Source of the DNA: an uncultured Pseudogracilibacillus sp.
GTDB lineage: Bacteria > Bacillota > Bacilli > Bacillales > Amphibacillaceae
Direction of reading: 5' to 3'
NCBI GenBank assembly: GCA_937960785.1
Contig: CALGOZ010000049.1
Location: 1-28,083, forward strand
DNA length: 28,083 bases
This document shows positions 7,037 through 15,842 of this stretch, piece by piece. The position numbers and the translations under genes were made by a program. Each line of letters opens with the position of its first letter. Within the stretch, counting starts at the first letter, position 1. The notes below the pieces were generated by a model, which worked only from the letters and a program-made list of their open reading frames with translations, ran no database searches and was not told the origin of the DNA.

Positions 7037-9142
7037 ATGCGTCGATTTTTTAAAAATTTATCTGAACAACAATCGATCTGGTTCGTTATTGTAATTCCCG
7101 TCCTATTGCTAACGATATTTTTCTATTTAATATCATTAAATAACGTCTATGTAAAAACGTACGATATCGAACGATTTAACCGAGCAAAAGAAACAATTCG
7201 CTCACCAATTACTGTAGAAAATGAAGCGGAAACTGAACGAAAGATGCGGGAGACAGTTTTAGCAGTAGGGGACCGTTATACAACTTTAGAAGAGGTTACG
7301 GAACAACAATTAAAATATGTGGAGGAAATTTTTGCAGCAGTAAAAAAGGTAATCAAAAATAATGAAAAAGATAAAGAAACACAAACCTCTAATGAAGAGC
7401 TCCTTATAGAATTACGCGAATTATTGTCGTCAGATATAAGTGATAAACTAGACGATATGTTATTTTTAAAGTTGTTACAACTTTCCGATGAAGAACGCAA
7501 GTTAGCAAATGAACTATTTTTAAGCGGATTAAAACAAATATTGGATGAAGGTGTTAGAGTCGAGAACTTACAATCTGCAAGAGAGGAGCTAACCTCGAAA
7601 ATAAAATTTTCATCTTTAGATGAAAATGTTAAAGATGCTTTGTACGATCTCGTTGAGTTTGCTGTAGTCGAAAATGCAATTTTCGATGTAGAAAAAACGA
7701 TGGAAGCTAGAAAAGAAGCAGCAAATAACGTACAGCCTGTCGTTATTCGTAGTGGTGATATCATCGTCAGGGAAGGGCAAATTATAACGAATGAAATTTA
7801 TGAAGAGTTAAAATTAGCTGGACTTTTGGATAATGAGCGGAAAATTTACCCAGCAATTGGACTAGCCATTTTAGTTATTATGCTTAGTAGTTTAATTGCT
7901 TATGAATTAAGTCGCTTATATCGCAAAAGACAACTTAATTTGAAAAAAGTATCCGCGATAATTTTAATAAGTATTATTATCGTTACGATGATGAAAATAT
8001 TTAGTATCTTTGTGGAACAATTAAACCAATTATATCTACTCGTACCGATTGCAACAGGTGTTTTATTAATTAAATTACTCGTTTTTGAACGCTTAAGCAT
8101 CGTTTTTGCGTTAATTTTCTCGATTTTGGGGAGTATTTTATTTAACGGGTATATCCCAGGCTCCTTAAATGTAGAAGCAGCTTTATACTTCTTAATTTTC
8201 CAGTTTACAGCAATCATGTCGTTATCGAATGTGAAAGACCGTACAGCTCTTTTAAAAACAGCGCTCATTACTGCTTTAGTAAATGTGTTAACATTAGCGG
8301 TATTTATATTTTTATCTTTTGAAAAGTTCCATCCCTTCGATACGTTGATCCATACATCGTTTGCGATTGGGGCTGCGATTTTCTCAACGATTTTAACAAT
8401 CGGCTTGTTACCGTTTTTCGAAACGACGTTCGGTATTTTATCCGATGGGAAACTGCTAGCCTTAGCAAATCCAAATCATCCGCTTTTACGGAAGATTTTA
8501 ACCGATGCGCCGGGTACCTATCATCATTCAGTCATGGTTGCGAATTTAAGTGAATCAGCTTGTGAGGCCATTGGAGCAAACGGTTTGCTAGCAAGAGTTG
8601 CATCCTACTATCACGATATAGGTAAAACAGAAAGACCACAATATTTTATTGAAAACCAAGTATCAATCCGGAATCCTCACGATTTTATTGAACCGGAACA
8701 AAGTGCAGATATCATTATCAGTCACGTAACTGACGGAGCAAAAATGTTAGAAAAGCATAAATTTCCTAAAGAAATTATCGATATTACGTTGCAACACCAT
8801 GGAACTTCCCGGGTAGAATATTTTTATCATTTAGCTAAAGAAGATGATGAAGATGTGGATGAAGCGAATTTCCGCTATCCGGGTCCGAAACCACAGACGA
8901 AAGAAGCAGGAATCGTTTCGATTTGTGATGCGACTGAAGCGACTGTTCGGTCATTACAAGAACCATCGGCAGAAAAGATCGACGAAATTGTCGCTTCGAT
9001 TATTCAAAACAAATTAAGAGACGGTCAATTAGACGATACGCCTCTTACGTTAAAGGAATTGAATATTATTCGCGATACGATATGCGATTCCTTAAAAGGA
9101 ATATTCCATTCACGAATTCAATATCCATCGAAGGAGGAATAA
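7037..9142 (+). CDS. pgpH: Cyclic-di-AMP phosphodiesterase PgpH (7TMR-HD)
   Basis: This 701-residue membrane protein cleaves c-di-AMP to pApA, controlling potassium and osmolyte balance. It has an N-terminal span (about 15-33), a large extracellular 7TMR-HDED region (about 40-265), seven spans (about 270-460) and a cytoplasmic HD domain (about 480-690). Metal-binding residues are visible in TYHHS (495-499), YHDIGK (525-530, with the HD pair at 526-527), and HHGT (587-590). The length is close to B. subtilis PgpH (formerly YqfF). GGGGATGA precedes the ATG. It is followed after 3 bp by ybeY, whose ribosome binding site is inside the pgpH end. Confidence 0.95.
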   Translation: MRRFFKNLSEQQSIWFVIVIPVLLLTIFFYLISLNNVYVKTYDIERFNRAKETIRSPITVENEAETERKMRETVLAVGDRYTTLEEVTEQQLKYVEEIFAAVKKVIKNNEKDKETQTSNEELLIELRELLSSDISDKLDDMLFLKLLQLSDEERKLANELFLSGLKQILDEGVRVENLQSAREELTSKIKFSSLDENVKDALYDLVEFAVVENAIFDVEKTMEARKEAANNVQPVVIRSGDIIVREGQIITNEIYEELKLAGLLDNERKIYPAIGLAILVIMLSSLIAYELSRLYRKRQLNLKKVSAIILISIIIVTMMKIFSIFVEQLNQLYLLVPIATGVLLIKLLVFERLSIVFALIFSILGSILFNGYIPGSLNVEAALYFLIFQFTAIMSLSNVKDRTALLKTALITALVNVLTLAVFIFLSFEKFHPFDTLIHTSFAIGAAIFSTILTIGLLPFFETTFGILSDGKLLALANPNHPLLRKILTDAPGTYHHSVMVANLSESACEAIGANGLLARVASYYHDIGKTERPQYFIENQVSIRNPHDFIEPEQSADIIISHVTDGAKMLEKHKFPKEIIDITLQHHGTSRVEYFYHLAKEDDEDVDEANFRYPGPKPQTKEAGIVSICDATEATVRSLQEPSAEKIDEIVASIIQNKLRDGQLDDTPLTLKELNIIRDTICDSLKGIFHSRIQYPSKEE

Positions 9143-9145
9143 CGA

Positions 9146-9607
9146 TTGCACATTGATATACAAGATGAAACAAATTTCGTAACAAAGCCTTTACAGGAGC
9201 TAGTTTATAAGGTATTACAGACGACGGCGAAAAAGGAACAAGTCCCTGAAGATTCGGAGCTTTCTGTCGTTTTCGTAACGAACGAAACGATTCAACGATT
9301 AAATAAGGATTACCGAAATAAAAACGAAGTAACCGATGTGTTATCGTTTCCTCTTTATAGTCAAGACGAAATTAAAAAATCAATTAAAGATACACCTATT
9401 GCTTTAGGAGATATCGTAATCTCTTATAATCAAGCTAAGGAACAAGCAGAAACCTACGGACATTCACTAGAGAGGGAGGTTTGTTTTTTAGCAGTACACG
9501 GCCTACTACATCTTCTCGGATATACCCATGATACAGAGGAAGAAGAGCGAGAGATGTTTTTACTACAAGAACAAGTATTAAAGGAGTTTCAGCTTGAAAG
9601 ATCATAA
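9146..9607 (+). CDS. ybeY: Endoribonuclease / rRNA maturation factor YbeY
   Basis: This 153-residue protein is a zinc-dependent YbeY (B. subtilis YqfG) acting in 16S rRNA 3' maturation and ribosome quality control. The metal motif HGLLHLLGYTH is complete, with His118, His122 and His128. The preceding core TDVLSFPL (63-70) and LGDIVIS (87-93) is typical. The start is TTG at 9146, with AAGGAGGA at 9131-9138 placed correctly, and no ATG is nearby. It begins 3 bp after pgpH, and dgkA overlaps its end by 14 bp, so coupled translation is likely along this train. Confidence 0.95.
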   Translation: MHIDIQDETNFVTKPLQELVYKVLQTTAKKEQVPEDSELSVVFVTNETIQRLNKDYRNKNEVTDVLSFPLYSQDEIKKSIKDTPIALGDIVISYNQAKEQAETYGHSLEREVCFLAVHGLLHLLGYTHDTEEEEREMFLLQEQVLKEFQLERS

Positions 9608-9974
9608 TAAACAGACAAAACATGGGATTGGTTTACAATTTGCTTTAAACGGACTTAAGGAAGCTTTTTTACAAGAAAAAAACTTCCGCATCCATATCAC
9701 TGCTGCCTTTCTTGTACTATTGGTTTCCTTTTACTTACGTTTGACTGCTTTTGAATGGCTTTTCGTATTATTTGTCATTCAACTCGTTTTCATAACCGAA
9801 CTAGTAAATAGCGTGATCGAACGGTTAATCGATTATGTAAAACCGGAGCTCCATCCAAAGGCGAAAATTATTAAAGATATGGCAGCGGCAATCGTTTTAA
9901 TTAGTGTTATTTTTTCAGTCGTTACCGGTCTTATTATCTTTCTACCAAAGATTATAAAACTATTACAATTTTAG
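9594..9974 (+). CDS. dgkA: Undecaprenol / diacylglycerol kinase family protein
   Basis: This 126-residue protein has three hydrophobic segments (about 34-50, 53-68 and 97-118) and is a full-length DgkA-type kinase. In Gram-positives this family mainly phosphorylates undecaprenol, feeding the lipid carrier pool for the cell wall. The catalytic stretch with Glu69 and Glu76 (ITELVNSVIERLID, 67-80) and the following KIIKDMAAA (91-99) are the family signature. TTG at 9594 with AAGGAG at 9581-9586 is the start. It lies inside the end of ybeY and overlaps it by 14 bp. In B. subtilis cdd (cytidine deaminase) follows dgkA. Here era follows directly. Confidence 0.93.
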   Translation: MKDHNKQTKHGIGLQFALNGLKEAFLQEKNFRIHITAAFLVLLVSFYLRLTAFEWLFVLFVIQLVFITELVNSVIERLIDYVKPELHPKAKIIKDMAAAIVLISVIFSVVTGLIIFLPKIIKLLQF

Positions 9975-9983
9975 GTGGTTATT

Positions 9984-10877
9984 ATGGAAACAAATTTTAA
10001 ATCTGGCTTCGTTACTCTCGTTGGAAGACCAAATGTAGGAAAATCAACATTATTAAACGATTTAATCGGTGAGAAAGTGTCAATTGTTAGTGATAAAATT
10101 CAAACGACACGCAATCGAATTCATGGGATTTACACCGACGAAGAAGCGCAAATTATCTTCGTTGATACACCAGGTGTCCATAAACCGAGACACGAATTAG
10201 GTGATACGATGGTAACAACTTCGTTACAAACGTTACGGGATGTAGATGTTGTCTTATTTATCGTTGATGCAAAAGAAGGCTATGGTCCAGGAGATGAATT
10301 TATTATCGAAAAGTTAAAAGAAATTGACCTTCCGGTGTTTTTAGTAATTAATAAAATCGATCTCGTCCATCCCGATGAATTGTTACCATTAATCACTGAA
10401 TATAATGATAAATTTTCCTTTGCAGAAACAGTTCCTGTATCGGCTCTAAATGGAAATAATGTAGAGACGTTGCGGAAAGTTATCACCGACTATTTGCCGG
10501 AGGGACCACAATATTATAGTAAGGAAGATAAGACAGACCGTAGCTTACAATTTCATATAAGCGAAATTATTCGCGAAAAAGTATTGTATTATACGGAAGA
10601 AGAAATACCGCATTCTGTCCATGTATTAATAGAACATATGGAAGAAAGTCGTGGCATAACCCATATTCATGCGACGATTATTACAGAACGACCTTCGCAA
10701 AAAGGAATTTTAATCGGAAAACGTGGCAATATGTTAAAGCAGATTGGTACGAGTGCACGAAAAGAGCTCGAAACTTATTTACAAACAAAGGTCAATTTAC
10801 AACTTTGGGTAAAAATTGTTAAAGATTGGCGCAATCGTCGTAATTTGCTCGAGCAATACGGATTTGAAATTTTATAG
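9984..10877 (+). CDS. era: GTPase Era, 16S rRNA-binding ribosome assembly factor
   Basis: This 297-residue protein is a complete Era. The G1 motif GRPNVGKS is at 14-21, G3 DTPG at 61-64, and G4 NKID at 123-126. The C-terminal KH domain has GILIGKRGNMLKQIG, which binds the 3' end of 16S rRNA next to the anti-Shine-Dalgarno. The start at ATG 9984 is preferred over a GTG at 9975, because AGGTGG at 9973-9978 is then its ribosome binding site and the N-terminus matches other Era proteins. That site overlaps the dgkA stop codon. Era next to YbeY makes sense, as both act on 16S rRNA 3' end maturation. Confidence 0.96.
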   Translation: METNFKSGFVTLVGRPNVGKSTLLNDLIGEKVSIVSDKIQTTRNRIHGIYTDEEAQIIFVDTPGVHKPRHELGDTMVTTSLQTLRDVDVVLFIVDAKEGYGPGDEFIIEKLKEIDLPVFLVINKIDLVHPDELLPLITEYNDKFSFAETVPVSALNGNNVETLRKVITDYLPEGPQYYSKEDKTDRSLQFHISEIIREKVLYYTEEEIPHSVHVLIEHMEESRGITHIHATIITERPSQKGILIGKRGNMLKQIGTSARKELETYLQTKVNLQLWVKIVKDWRNRRNLLEQYGFEIL

Positions 10878-10961
10878 ACGCGATTGGTAAAAACTTTAAC
10901 TTATGTTTCCGGTCATTCAGGAGAAAATAACAGTAAACATAAATAGAAAGGAATGTTTCTT

Positions 10962-11102
10962 GTGGATGACCGCATGTGGAACGTCTTTTTGCAAACAGGG
11001 AATATCGAAGCTTATTTATTAGTAAAACAATTAGAACAAGAAAAGCAAGAGGAAGAAAGTTTACAACAATCAGTATACGAACAAGAAGAATTGAATGATT
11101 GA
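10962..11102 (+). CDS. yqzL: YqzL-like small protein
   Basis: This 46-residue protein lies between era and recO, where B. subtilis has the similarly short yqzL. It starts with GTG at 10962, with GAAAGGAA at 10946-10952 as ribosome binding site; an internal ATG at 10974 is possible. The sequence contains MWNVFLQTGNIEAYLLVKQLEQ (in two parts, residues 5-17 and 18-26), which fits my memory of the YqzL family core. A Glu/Gln-rich tail follows. The function is unknown. It ends 9 bp before recO, and the GAGGTGA site for recO overlaps its stop codon, so recO translation may be coupled to it. Confidence 0.85.
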   Translation: MDDRMWNVFLQTGNIEAYLLVKQLEQEKQEEESLQQSVYEQEELND

Positions 11103-11111
11103 GGTGACTTA

Positions 11112-11858
11112 ATGTTACAAAAAACGACCGGAATCGTATTACGCACACAGGATTATCGGGAAACTCATAAACTTGTCACAATTTTCACAAAAGATTTCGG
11201 CAAGCTTACTGCAATTAGTCAAGGAGCTAACAAACCGCGTAGTCGTTTAAGCGCGGTTTCTCAATTGTTTACATACGCACAATTTCTCTTATATATTCCA
11301 AAAGGTTTAGCTACTTTGCGGCAAGGGGAAGTATTATCGACCTACCGTAATATTCGCCAAGATTTAACGCGTACTTCTTATGCGGCGTATATTATCGAAT
11401 TAACAGATAAACTACTAGAAGAGCGTAAGGCTGAACCGATTTTATTTTATCAGCTAGAACAAACACTAAATTGGATTAATGAAGAAGACGATTATTTGAT
11501 CCCAATTATGATGTATGAGATGAAGCTATTTCAATATGGAGGCTTTGCTCCGGTTGTCGACCGTTGTGTTAACTGTAATCATAAAGAACCATTATACAGC
11601 TTTTCGATTCAGGAAGGGGGCGCCCTTTGCAGGCGATGTAGCCCGATTGACCAATACGCAACAATCTTACAACCGGCTTTATTTAGAATATTAACGATCT
11701 TTCAACAAGTACCATTACAAAGAGTTGGAAACATTAACGTAAAGGAAGAAAACATTAATCTGTTAAGAAAATTATTCGATTCTTATTACGAAAGATATGG
11801 AGGCTATCGATTAAAAACGAAAAAATTCCTCAATAGTTTAAACGAATTAGATCTGTAA
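11112..11858 (+). CDS. recO: DNA repair protein RecO
   Basis: This 248-residue RecO acts with RecR (and RecF) to load RecA on SSB-coated single-stranded DNA during recombinational repair. The N-terminal OB-fold (about 1-80) has the typical TGIVLRTQDYRETHKLVTIF. A zinc-binding knuckle follows with Cys152, Cys155, Cys173 and Cys176. The length fits the family, and GAGGTGA precedes the ATG. It appears to be the last gene of the train that begins at yqfC, although no clear terminator follows, and the glyQS promoter begins about 45 bp later. Confidence 0.95.
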   Translation: MLQKTTGIVLRTQDYRETHKLVTIFTKDFGKLTAISQGANKPRSRLSAVSQLFTYAQFLLYIPKGLATLRQGEVLSTYRNIRQDLTRTSYAAYIIELTDKLLEERKAEPILFYQLEQTLNWINEEDDYLIPIMMYEMKLFQYGGFAPVVDRCVNCNHKEPLYSFSIQEGGALCRRCSPIDQYATILQPALFRILTIFQQVPLQRVGNINVKEENINLLRKLFDSYYERYGGYRLKTKKFLNSLNELDL

Positions 11859-11901
11859 TATAAGTAAAAATATATAATACCGATAGTTATAAGGGAAAAT
11901 G

Positions 11902-11930
11902 TTGCATTATTGTAGGAAGTTTTGTAATAT
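11902..11930 (+). promoter_or_regulatory. Promoter of the glyQS T-box transcript
   Basis: The -35 is TTGCAT (11902-11907) and the -10 is TAATAT (11925-11930), with a 17-nt spacer. The expected start is about 11937, just upstream of the T-box stem I sequence. Confidence 0.75.
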
Positions 11931-11936
11931 TTATGT

Positions 11937-12152
11937 AGCGATGAAAGAGGAGTAAAAAGAAGAAACATCAGCGAATCTAGGACGGTGGGAGCTAGATACT
12001 TCTTCTAATGGCACCTCTAGAGCGACGTACAATTTGATGAGGGGCTTACGAATATGTAAGCAAATAGGGTGGAACCGCGGATTTCACTAATAAAGAATCC
12101 GTCCCTATGTCTTTTATACTTTGTTTAAAAGGCGTAGGGATGGATTTTTTTG
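11937..12152 (+). promoter_or_regulatory. Glycine-specific T-box riboswitch with terminator
   Basis: The leader carries the invariant T-box AGGGTGGAACCGCGG (12066-12080), which pairs with the NCCA end of uncharged tRNA. Stem I (about 11965-12028) has the expected specifier codon GGC at 12010-12012 followed by A, which reads tRNA-Gly. It follows the layout of the B. subtilis glyQS leader (short, stem I then antiterminator). The terminator pairs 12096-12115 with 12127-12146 and is followed by TTTTT. The competing antiterminator uses GCGGATT (12077-12083) with AATCCGT (12096-12102). Uncharged tRNA-Gly should allow readthrough into glyQ. The riboswitch fills most of the gap 11859-12184. Confidence 0.95.
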
Positions 12153-12184
12153 TCAAACATTTTAAATGAAAGAGGTTGAAAACG

Positions 12185-13069
12185 ATGAATATGCAAGAGA
12201 TGATTTTAACATTGCAAAATTATTGGGCAAAACAAAACTGTATATTACTTCAAGCCTATGATACAGAAAAAGGTGCCGGTACGATGTCGCCATATACATT
12301 ATTACGCAGTTTAGGGCCTGAACCGTGGAATGTAGCCTACGTAGAGCCATCTCGCCGACCGGATGATGGCCGTTACGGTGAAAACCCAAACCGTTTGTAT
12401 CAACATCATCAATATCAAGTAATTATGAAACCATCACCAGATAATATTCAAGATCTATATTTACAGTCGTTAGTTGAGTTAGGAATCGATCCCTTAGAAC
12501 ACGACATTCGTTTTGTCGAGGATAACTGGGAAAATCCAACCCTCGGTGCAGCTGGTCTCGGTTGGGAAGTGTGGCTTGACGGAATGGAAATTACTCAATT
12601 TACCTACTTCCAACAAATTGGAGGCTTAGAAGCTAATCCAGTATCCGTAGAAATTACGTACGGTTTAGAGCGACTTGCTTCTTATATTCAAGATAAGGAG
12701 AATGTTTTCGATTTAGAATGGGTTGACGGAGTAACCTATCGTGATATATTCCATCAACCAGAATTTGAACATTCAACCTACGCTTTCGATGAGTCTGATT
12801 CAGATATGTTGTTTGAATTATTTAACTCCTATGAAAAGGAAGCGAAACGTTTAATTGATAAAGGATTAATTTTTCCTGCCTATGATTACGTTTTAAAATG
12901 TTCCCATACATTTAATCTACTCGATGCCCGAGGAGTTATTTCGGTAACAGAACGGACAGGTTATATTGGACGAGTGCGTTCATTAGCCCGTTTAATTGCA
13001 ACAAGTTATGTAGAAAAACGTGAGGAATTAGGCTTTCCATTGTTGAAGAAAGGAGAACAAGTAAAATGA
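12185..13069 (+). CDS. glyQ: Glycyl-tRNA synthetase alpha subunit
   Basis: This 294-residue protein is the catalytic alpha subunit of the bacterial alpha2beta2 glycyl-tRNA synthetase, a class II enzyme that activates glycine with ATP. Highly conserved stretches are present: GAGTMSPYT, EPSRRPDDGRYGENPNR (class II motif 2 region), DNWENPTLGAAGLGWEVW and GMEITQFTYFQQ. ATG 12185 is preferred to a TTG in frame at 12176, because AGAGG (12171-12175) is then well spaced and the N-terminus MNMQEMILTLQ matches other GlyQ proteins. glyS overlaps its end by 4 bp (ATGA). It is controlled by the T-box just upstream. Confidence 0.97.
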   Translation: MNMQEMILTLQNYWAKQNCILLQAYDTEKGAGTMSPYTLLRSLGPEPWNVAYVEPSRRPDDGRYGENPNRLYQHHQYQVIMKPSPDNIQDLYLQSLVELGIDPLEHDIRFVEDNWENPTLGAAGLGWEVWLDGMEITQFTYFQQIGGLEANPVSVEITYGLERLASYIQDKENVFDLEWVDGVTYRDIFHQPEFEHSTYAFDESDSDMLFELFNSYEKEAKRLIDKGLIFPAYDYVLKCSHTFNLLDARGVISVTERTGYIGRVRSLARLIATSYVEKREELGFPLLKKGEQVK

Positions 13070-15141
13070 GTCAAGTTCATGAAGTATTGTTCGAGATTGG
13101 ATTAGAAGAGTTACCAGCTCGTTTTATCGATAATGCCGAAAAACAATTGTTGGAAAAAACGACAAATTGGTTAACTGAGGAACGTATCCGATTTGAAGAA
13201 GCAGTCACGTATGCGACGCCACGACGTTTAGCAATTCGTATAAAGGGTATAGATAAAGAACAAAAAACAATAATCGAAAAGGTTCGAGGACCTAAAATTG
13301 ATATTGCCAAAGATGAAGAAGGAAATTGGACAAAAGCAGCAATCGGCTTTACAAAAAGTCAAGGGAAAACTGTCGATGATATAATTATAGAAGAAGTTAA
13401 AGGAGTTTCGTACACGTTTATCGAAAAAAGAATTGAAGGAAAGCAAACGTTCGAAGTATTAAAAGAATTTCCCACGATTATCGAGTCGATTCATTTTCCA
13501 CAAACGATGCGTTGGGGATCCTTTGAATATCGTTTTGCTCGACCGATTCGTTGGTTAGTTGCTTTAATGGATGAAGAAGTAATTCCGTTTCAAATTGAAA
13601 ATATGAAATCCGATAACGTAACCTATGGTCACCGTTTTTTAGGTAAAGAAGTAACATTACAACATCCATCGGAATATGAGGAAAAATTAAAAGAACAATA
13701 CGTTATTGCTTCACCAGAAAAGCGTGAAGCGATGATTAAAGAACAAATCGAACAACTAGAAAAAGAACAAGGATTTTATATTGACGTAAATAAAGGTCTT
13801 TTAAATGAAGTACGTAATTTAGTTGAATATCCAACGGCTTTTTTCGGTTCCTATGATGAAGCTTATTTATCTTTACCAGAAGAAGTTTTAATTACATCAA
13901 TGCGAGAGCATCAACGCTATTTTCCGGTGTTTAAAGATGCAGAAAAAAAAGAGTTATTACCTAACTTTATTAGTGTACGAAATGGTGATCATAACGCAAT
14001 TGAAAATGTCGTTCAAGGAAATGAAAAAGTATTGCGCGCGCGTTTAGCTGACGGTCGCTTTTTCTATGATGAGGATCGTGCTAATTCCATCGACTTTTAT
14101 ATGGATAAGTTAAAATCTGTTATTTTCCAAGAAGAATTAGGAACGGTTTATGAGAAAGTTGAACGAGTCGAACGTCTTGCGACAGAACTTAGTAAAGCAC
14201 TAAAACTTTCCACTGAGGAACAAACGTTAATTAAACGAGCAGCTTATATTAGTAAATTTGATCTTGTAACGAGTATGGTAAATGAATTCCCGGAATTACA
14301 AGGAGTAATCGGTGAGAAGTACGCGCTACACTTTAATGAGAAAGAAGAAGTCGCAAAAGCCGTAAAAGAACATTATAAACCATTGCACGCAAAAGATACT
14401 CTACCGAGCTCCATTGTAAGTACAATTGTAAGTGTAGCTGATAAACTAGATACGATTGTCGGAACCATTTCAATCGGTTTAATTCCAACGGGTTCTCAAG
14501 ACCCTTACGGTTTACGACGTCAAGCAATCGGCGTCTTACGAATGTTATTAGAGAATCGCTGGCAAGTAACTTTTGAATCGTTCATCGATTTAGCAAAAGC
14601 ACAGTTCACAAAAGTAGAACACGAAGTAGAGCTTATGAACTTCTTTAAAGATCGTGCGGTCTATATTTTCTCTGAAGAAGGTATAGAAAAAGATGTAATT
14701 GATGCTGTATTACATGATGAAATCGGAGTACTAGCCTACAAATTAGATAAAGCTAAACTCTTATCCGAAAAACGGGCCGATGACTCTTTTAAATTAACGC
14801 AAGAATCTTTCGTCCGGGTATTAAATTTAGCTACTAAGGAAGAAACGATGCAAGCAGTAGATGAAGCCCATTTCGAAACACCATCTGAAAAGACACTTTT
14901 CAAAGCCTTACTCGAGGTAGAAGAGGACTTCGTGACTTATGAGCAGAACCTCGATGCAAAGAGAGGATTCGATGCCTTAATCACATTGGCTGAGCCAATT
15001 CATGAGTTTTTCGAACATAATATGGTGATGGATCCGAACGAAACATTAAAACAAAATCGATTAGCCCTTATTAACCGTATTGCCAGATTAATGAAACGAT
15101 ATGCTGATTTAACATTAATCGAATGGAGACAACATCAATAG
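13066..15141 (+). CDS. glyS: Glycyl-tRNA synthetase beta subunit
   Basis: This 691-residue protein is the beta subunit, which binds and positions tRNA-Gly. It begins with the typical VLFEIGLEELPARFID and continues with GHRFLG and REHQRYFPVF in the N-terminal half. The HD-like middle has TAIS-region equivalents around VADKLDTIVG and PTGSQDPYGLRRQAIGVLR. A DALR-type anticodon-binding region is at the end. The start codon overlaps the glyQ stop and AAAGGAGAA precedes it, so the two subunits are translationally coupled to keep equal amounts. The length is slightly above the roughly 680 residues usual in Bacillus. No terminator is visible before ccpN 58 bp later. Confidence 0.96.
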   Translation: MSQVHEVLFEIGLEELPARFIDNAEKQLLEKTTNWLTEERIRFEEAVTYATPRRLAIRIKGIDKEQKTIIEKVRGPKIDIAKDEEGNWTKAAIGFTKSQGKTVDDIIIEEVKGVSYTFIEKRIEGKQTFEVLKEFPTIIESIHFPQTMRWGSFEYRFARPIRWLVALMDEEVIPFQIENMKSDNVTYGHRFLGKEVTLQHPSEYEEKLKEQYVIASPEKREAMIKEQIEQLEKEQGFYIDVNKGLLNEVRNLVEYPTAFFGSYDEAYLSLPEEVLITSMREHQRYFPVFKDAEKKELLPNFISVRNGDHNAIENVVQGNEKVLRARLADGRFFYDEDRANSIDFYMDKLKSVIFQEELGTVYEKVERVERLATELSKALKLSTEEQTLIKRAAYISKFDLVTSMVNEFPELQGVIGEKYALHFNEKEEVAKAVKEHYKPLHAKDTLPSSIVSTIVSVADKLDTIVGTISIGLIPTGSQDPYGLRRQAIGVLRMLLENRWQVTFESFIDLAKAQFTKVEHEVELMNFFKDRAVYIFSEEGIEKDVIDAVLHDEIGVLAYKLDKAKLLSEKRADDSFKLTQESFVRVLNLATKEETMQAVDEAHFETPSEKTLFKALLEVEEDFVTYEQNLDAKRGFDALITLAEPIHEFFEHNMVMDPNETLKQNRLALINRIARLMKRYADLTLIEWRQHQ

Positions 15142-15199
15142 TATTTTTACTTAAAAATTATTAGTTCAATCCGCTCACTTCATTATAGGTGGTGAAATC

Positions 15200-15829
15200 G
15201 TGGAACTTTCAGAGCGTCAACGGAAAATCATCGAAATCGTAAAAGAACATGGACCAATAACGAGTGAAAAAATAGCTGATACTTTACAACTATCTCGAGC
15301 GACTTTACGCCCTGATTTAGCAATTTTAACGATGGCGGGCTTTTTAGATGCCCGCCCACGCGTTGGATATTTTTATACCGGGAAATCAGGGCTCGAGTTG
15401 CTTAGTGAAAAGCTAAAACAGTATAAAGTTAAAGACTTTCAATCCCAGCCAATTGTCGTAAAGGAGGATGCGAGTGTACATGAAGCGATTACGACTATGT
15501 TTTTAGGGGATGTCGGCACACTTTTTGTTGTCGATGAAAATCACTTGCTAACCGGTGTTGTTTCTCGAAAAGATTTATTACGAGCAAGTATTGGTAATCA
15601 AGATTTAAATGAAATTGCGGTACATATAATTATGACGAGAATGCCTAATATTACAGTTTGTAGACCGGATGACTTGTTGATCGATAGTGCCAAACTATTA
15701 ATCGAAAAAGAAATCGACGGTATTCCGGTCGTTAAAGAAGTCGACGAGGGTTTCCAAGTCATCGGCCGTATTACGAAAACAAATATTACAAGAGCTTTTG
15801 TTCAATTAACTTTACCAGAAGAGGAGTAA
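15200..15829 (+). CDS. ccpN: Transcriptional repressor CcpN (HTH plus CBS pair)
   Basis: This 209-residue protein has an N-terminal winged helix-turn-helix (about 1-58, with ITSEKIADTLQLSRATLRPDLAIL, read in two overlapping parts 20-32 and 33-43). Two CBS domains (about 80-140 and 145-205) bind nucleotides. In B. subtilis CcpN represses gapB and pckA during growth on glucose, with ATP and ADP as ligands. The start is GTG at 15200 with AGGTGGTGA at 15187-15195. yqfL follows 13 bp later, as in B. subtilis, so the two form one unit controlling the switch between glycolysis and gluconeogenesis. No clear promoter was found in the 58-bp gap before it. Confidence 0.93.
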   Translation: MELSERQRKIIEIVKEHGPITSEKIADTLQLSRATLRPDLAILTMAGFLDARPRVGYFYTGKSGLELLSEKLKQYKVKDFQSQPIVVKEDASVHEAITTMFLGDVGTLFVVDENHLLTGVVSRKDLLRASIGNQDLNEIAVHIIMTRMPNITVCRPDDLLIDSAKLLIEKEIDGIPVVKEVDEGFQVIGRITKTNITRAFVQLTLPEEE

Positions 15830-15842
15830 GGAGGGGACGACC

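Noticed and set aside
7276..7764. 162-codon minus-strand open frame inside pgpH
   Set aside because: It is Ser/Asn-rich antisense reading of a charged region in a clearly conserved gene, with no ribosome binding site or homology that I recognise.
10819..11148. 109-codon minus-strand open frame over the era-recO gap
   Set aside because: It overlaps the ends of two conserved genes and the real small gene yqzL on the plus strand, and has no domain features.
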